Below are positions 30,469 through 30,887 of a stretch of 30,887 nucleotides of DNA, one piece after another. Under the pieces are notes generated by a model. It made no database searches and had not been told where the DNA came from. It saw only the letters and a list, made by a program, of their open reading frames with translations. The position numbers and the translations under genes are program-made. Numbering within the stretch: the first letter of the stretch is position 1; each line of letters starts with the position of its first letter. Source of the stretch: Sphingobium sp. (GTDB taxonomy: Bacteria; Pseudomonadota; Alphaproteobacteria; Sphingomonadales; Sphingomonadaceae); the NCBI RefSeq assembly GCF_003248505.1, contig NZ_QFOA01000038.1:1-30887 (forward strand), written 5' to 3'.

Positions 30469-30712
30469 CTGACCAGCTAACGCCGGTACGGTCATTGCAC
30501 TATTCGTTCGCGGTCTCGCGAAGCGCAATATCGCGCTGGACGCGCGTCATTTCGCCTATAGGAATCGTCCGTGAGCTTCCCCGACAATCGATAGGCCGCG
30601 TTGTTGTTAGCGTCTGGGCTCCAGACAACGTGGTTAGAACACCCTATCGGCCGCTAGTAAGTCTGTGAAAGCCGGTTTGTTAGACGATCGACTTCACGAG
30701 GTATTGCCATCG
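30469..30712. other. intergenic stretch without recognised gene
   Basis: About 244 bases between the DsbA-like gene and the recombinase tail. One open frame (30465-30668, 67 codons) begins as an ATGA overlap with the DsbA-like gene, but its product is not recognisable and has no family-like pattern. No clear hairpin terminator or att repeat was found. The frame is left uncalled. Confidence 0.4.
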
Positions 30713-30887
30713 CTATCCGATTTTGGCCATAAGTCGACCGGCCGCTCCTTGCTCAGCTGCTAGATTGCGATTGTATGCAAGTGGCATTCGCGGCGACTTC
30801 CACCGCAGCGCGTCCATGATGCCGGCCAAATCCTCCCCGCTGGCGAACAGGTCCTGATTGAGCCCGATCCGCGTCGAGTGCGCACTG
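30713..30887 (-). CDS. tyrosine recombinase/integrase, C-terminal end (partial)
   Basis: The minus-strand frame runs off the window edge and encodes HSTRIGLNQDLFASGEDLAG, then IMDALRWKSPRMPLAYNRNL and AAEQGAAGRLMAKIG before TAG at 30715-30713. HSTRIG followed by WKSPRMPLAYNR is the C-terminus of tyrosine recombinases common in sphingomonad islands. The HxxR pair and the catalytic Tyr (AYNRNL) are both visible. The remaining 5' part lies beyond the window. It marks a probable island boundary or a former integration site. Confidence 0.8.
   Translation of the reverse strand, partial: SAHSTRIGLNQDLFASGEDLAGIMDALRWKSPRMPLAYNRNLAAEQGAAGRLMAKIG

Noticed and set aside
30465..30668. 67-codon frame starting with ATGA overlap at the DsbA-like stop
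   Set aside because: Overlap looks tempting, but the product has no family features and the sequence looks like intergenic debris.
1..30887. CRISPR arrays, rRNA and tRNA genes
   Set aside because: No regularly spaced repeats, no rRNA segments and no tRNA cloverleaf were recognised by eye.

Overview
The window looks like an accessory segment of a high-GC alphaproteobacterium, most likely a sphingomonad (Sphingomonas, Sphingobium, Novosphingobium or a relative). This rests on the style of the IS5-type transposase tail at the left edge, the tyrosine-recombinase tail at the right edge and the set of redox genes. Genus is an inference from recognised protein families; no search was run. Mobile-element debris at both ends suggests part of a genomic island.

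Layout, left to right. 1-1136: IS5-type transposase end, a hairpin, an AT-richer stretch without a convincing gene, and a frameshifted ISNCY-type transposase remnant. 1138-3851: a complete prolipoprotein diacylglyceryl transferase (lgt, minus) divergent from a ClC-type chloride channel (plus). 3865-10841: one minus-strand run of nine tightly packed genes: MBL-fold persulfide dioxygenase-like protein, two half-size YeeE/YedE transporters, a DUF442-sulfide:quinone oxidoreductase fusion, a TauE/SafE permease, a tiny HTH-like protein, cydA, cydB and a DUF2474 small subunit. 10916-11970: plus-strand peroxiredoxin plus ArsR-type repressor, divergent from that operon across a palindromic site. 12007-15479: a 1-Cys peroxiredoxin, a SoxB-like metallophosphoesterase and a second SQR-like flavoprotein (minus). 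15695-21467: leader peptide, RND pump, adaptor and outer-membrane lipoprotein (plus). 21491-27704: minus-strand operon for TlpA/ScsD-like, ScsC/DsbA-like and ScsB/DsbD-like proteins, DsrE, an MBL-rhodanese protein and a methyltransferase. 27790-30468: response regulator, histidine kinase and a Tat-exported DsbA-like protein (plus). 30713-30887: C-terminus of a tyrosine recombinase (minus).

How they may work together. Two sulfide:quinone oxidoreductase-like enzymes would oxidise sulfide and pass electrons to quinone. A bd-type oxidase (sulfide- and cyanide-tolerant as a family) in the same operon could re-oxidise the quinol. MBL dioxygenases, rhodanese/DUF442 domains, DsrE, a SoxB-like hydrolase and YeeE/TauE permeases would handle persulfide, thiosulfate and sulfite. 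The peroxiredoxins and the Scs-type periplasmic thiol system point to oxidative or metal stress on thiols. A repeated 15-bp operator, CTTA-N7-CTTA, lies twice between the response regulator and the scs operon and twice between the SQR/SoxB-like operon and the RND operon. It plausibly makes all of these one two-component regulon. The most novel elements seen are this operator, an SD-sequestering leader ORF ahead of the RND pump, the DUF442-SQR fusion lacking a canonical redox cysteine, the cytosolic SoxB-like protein, and the Lgt-like/TlpA fusion.
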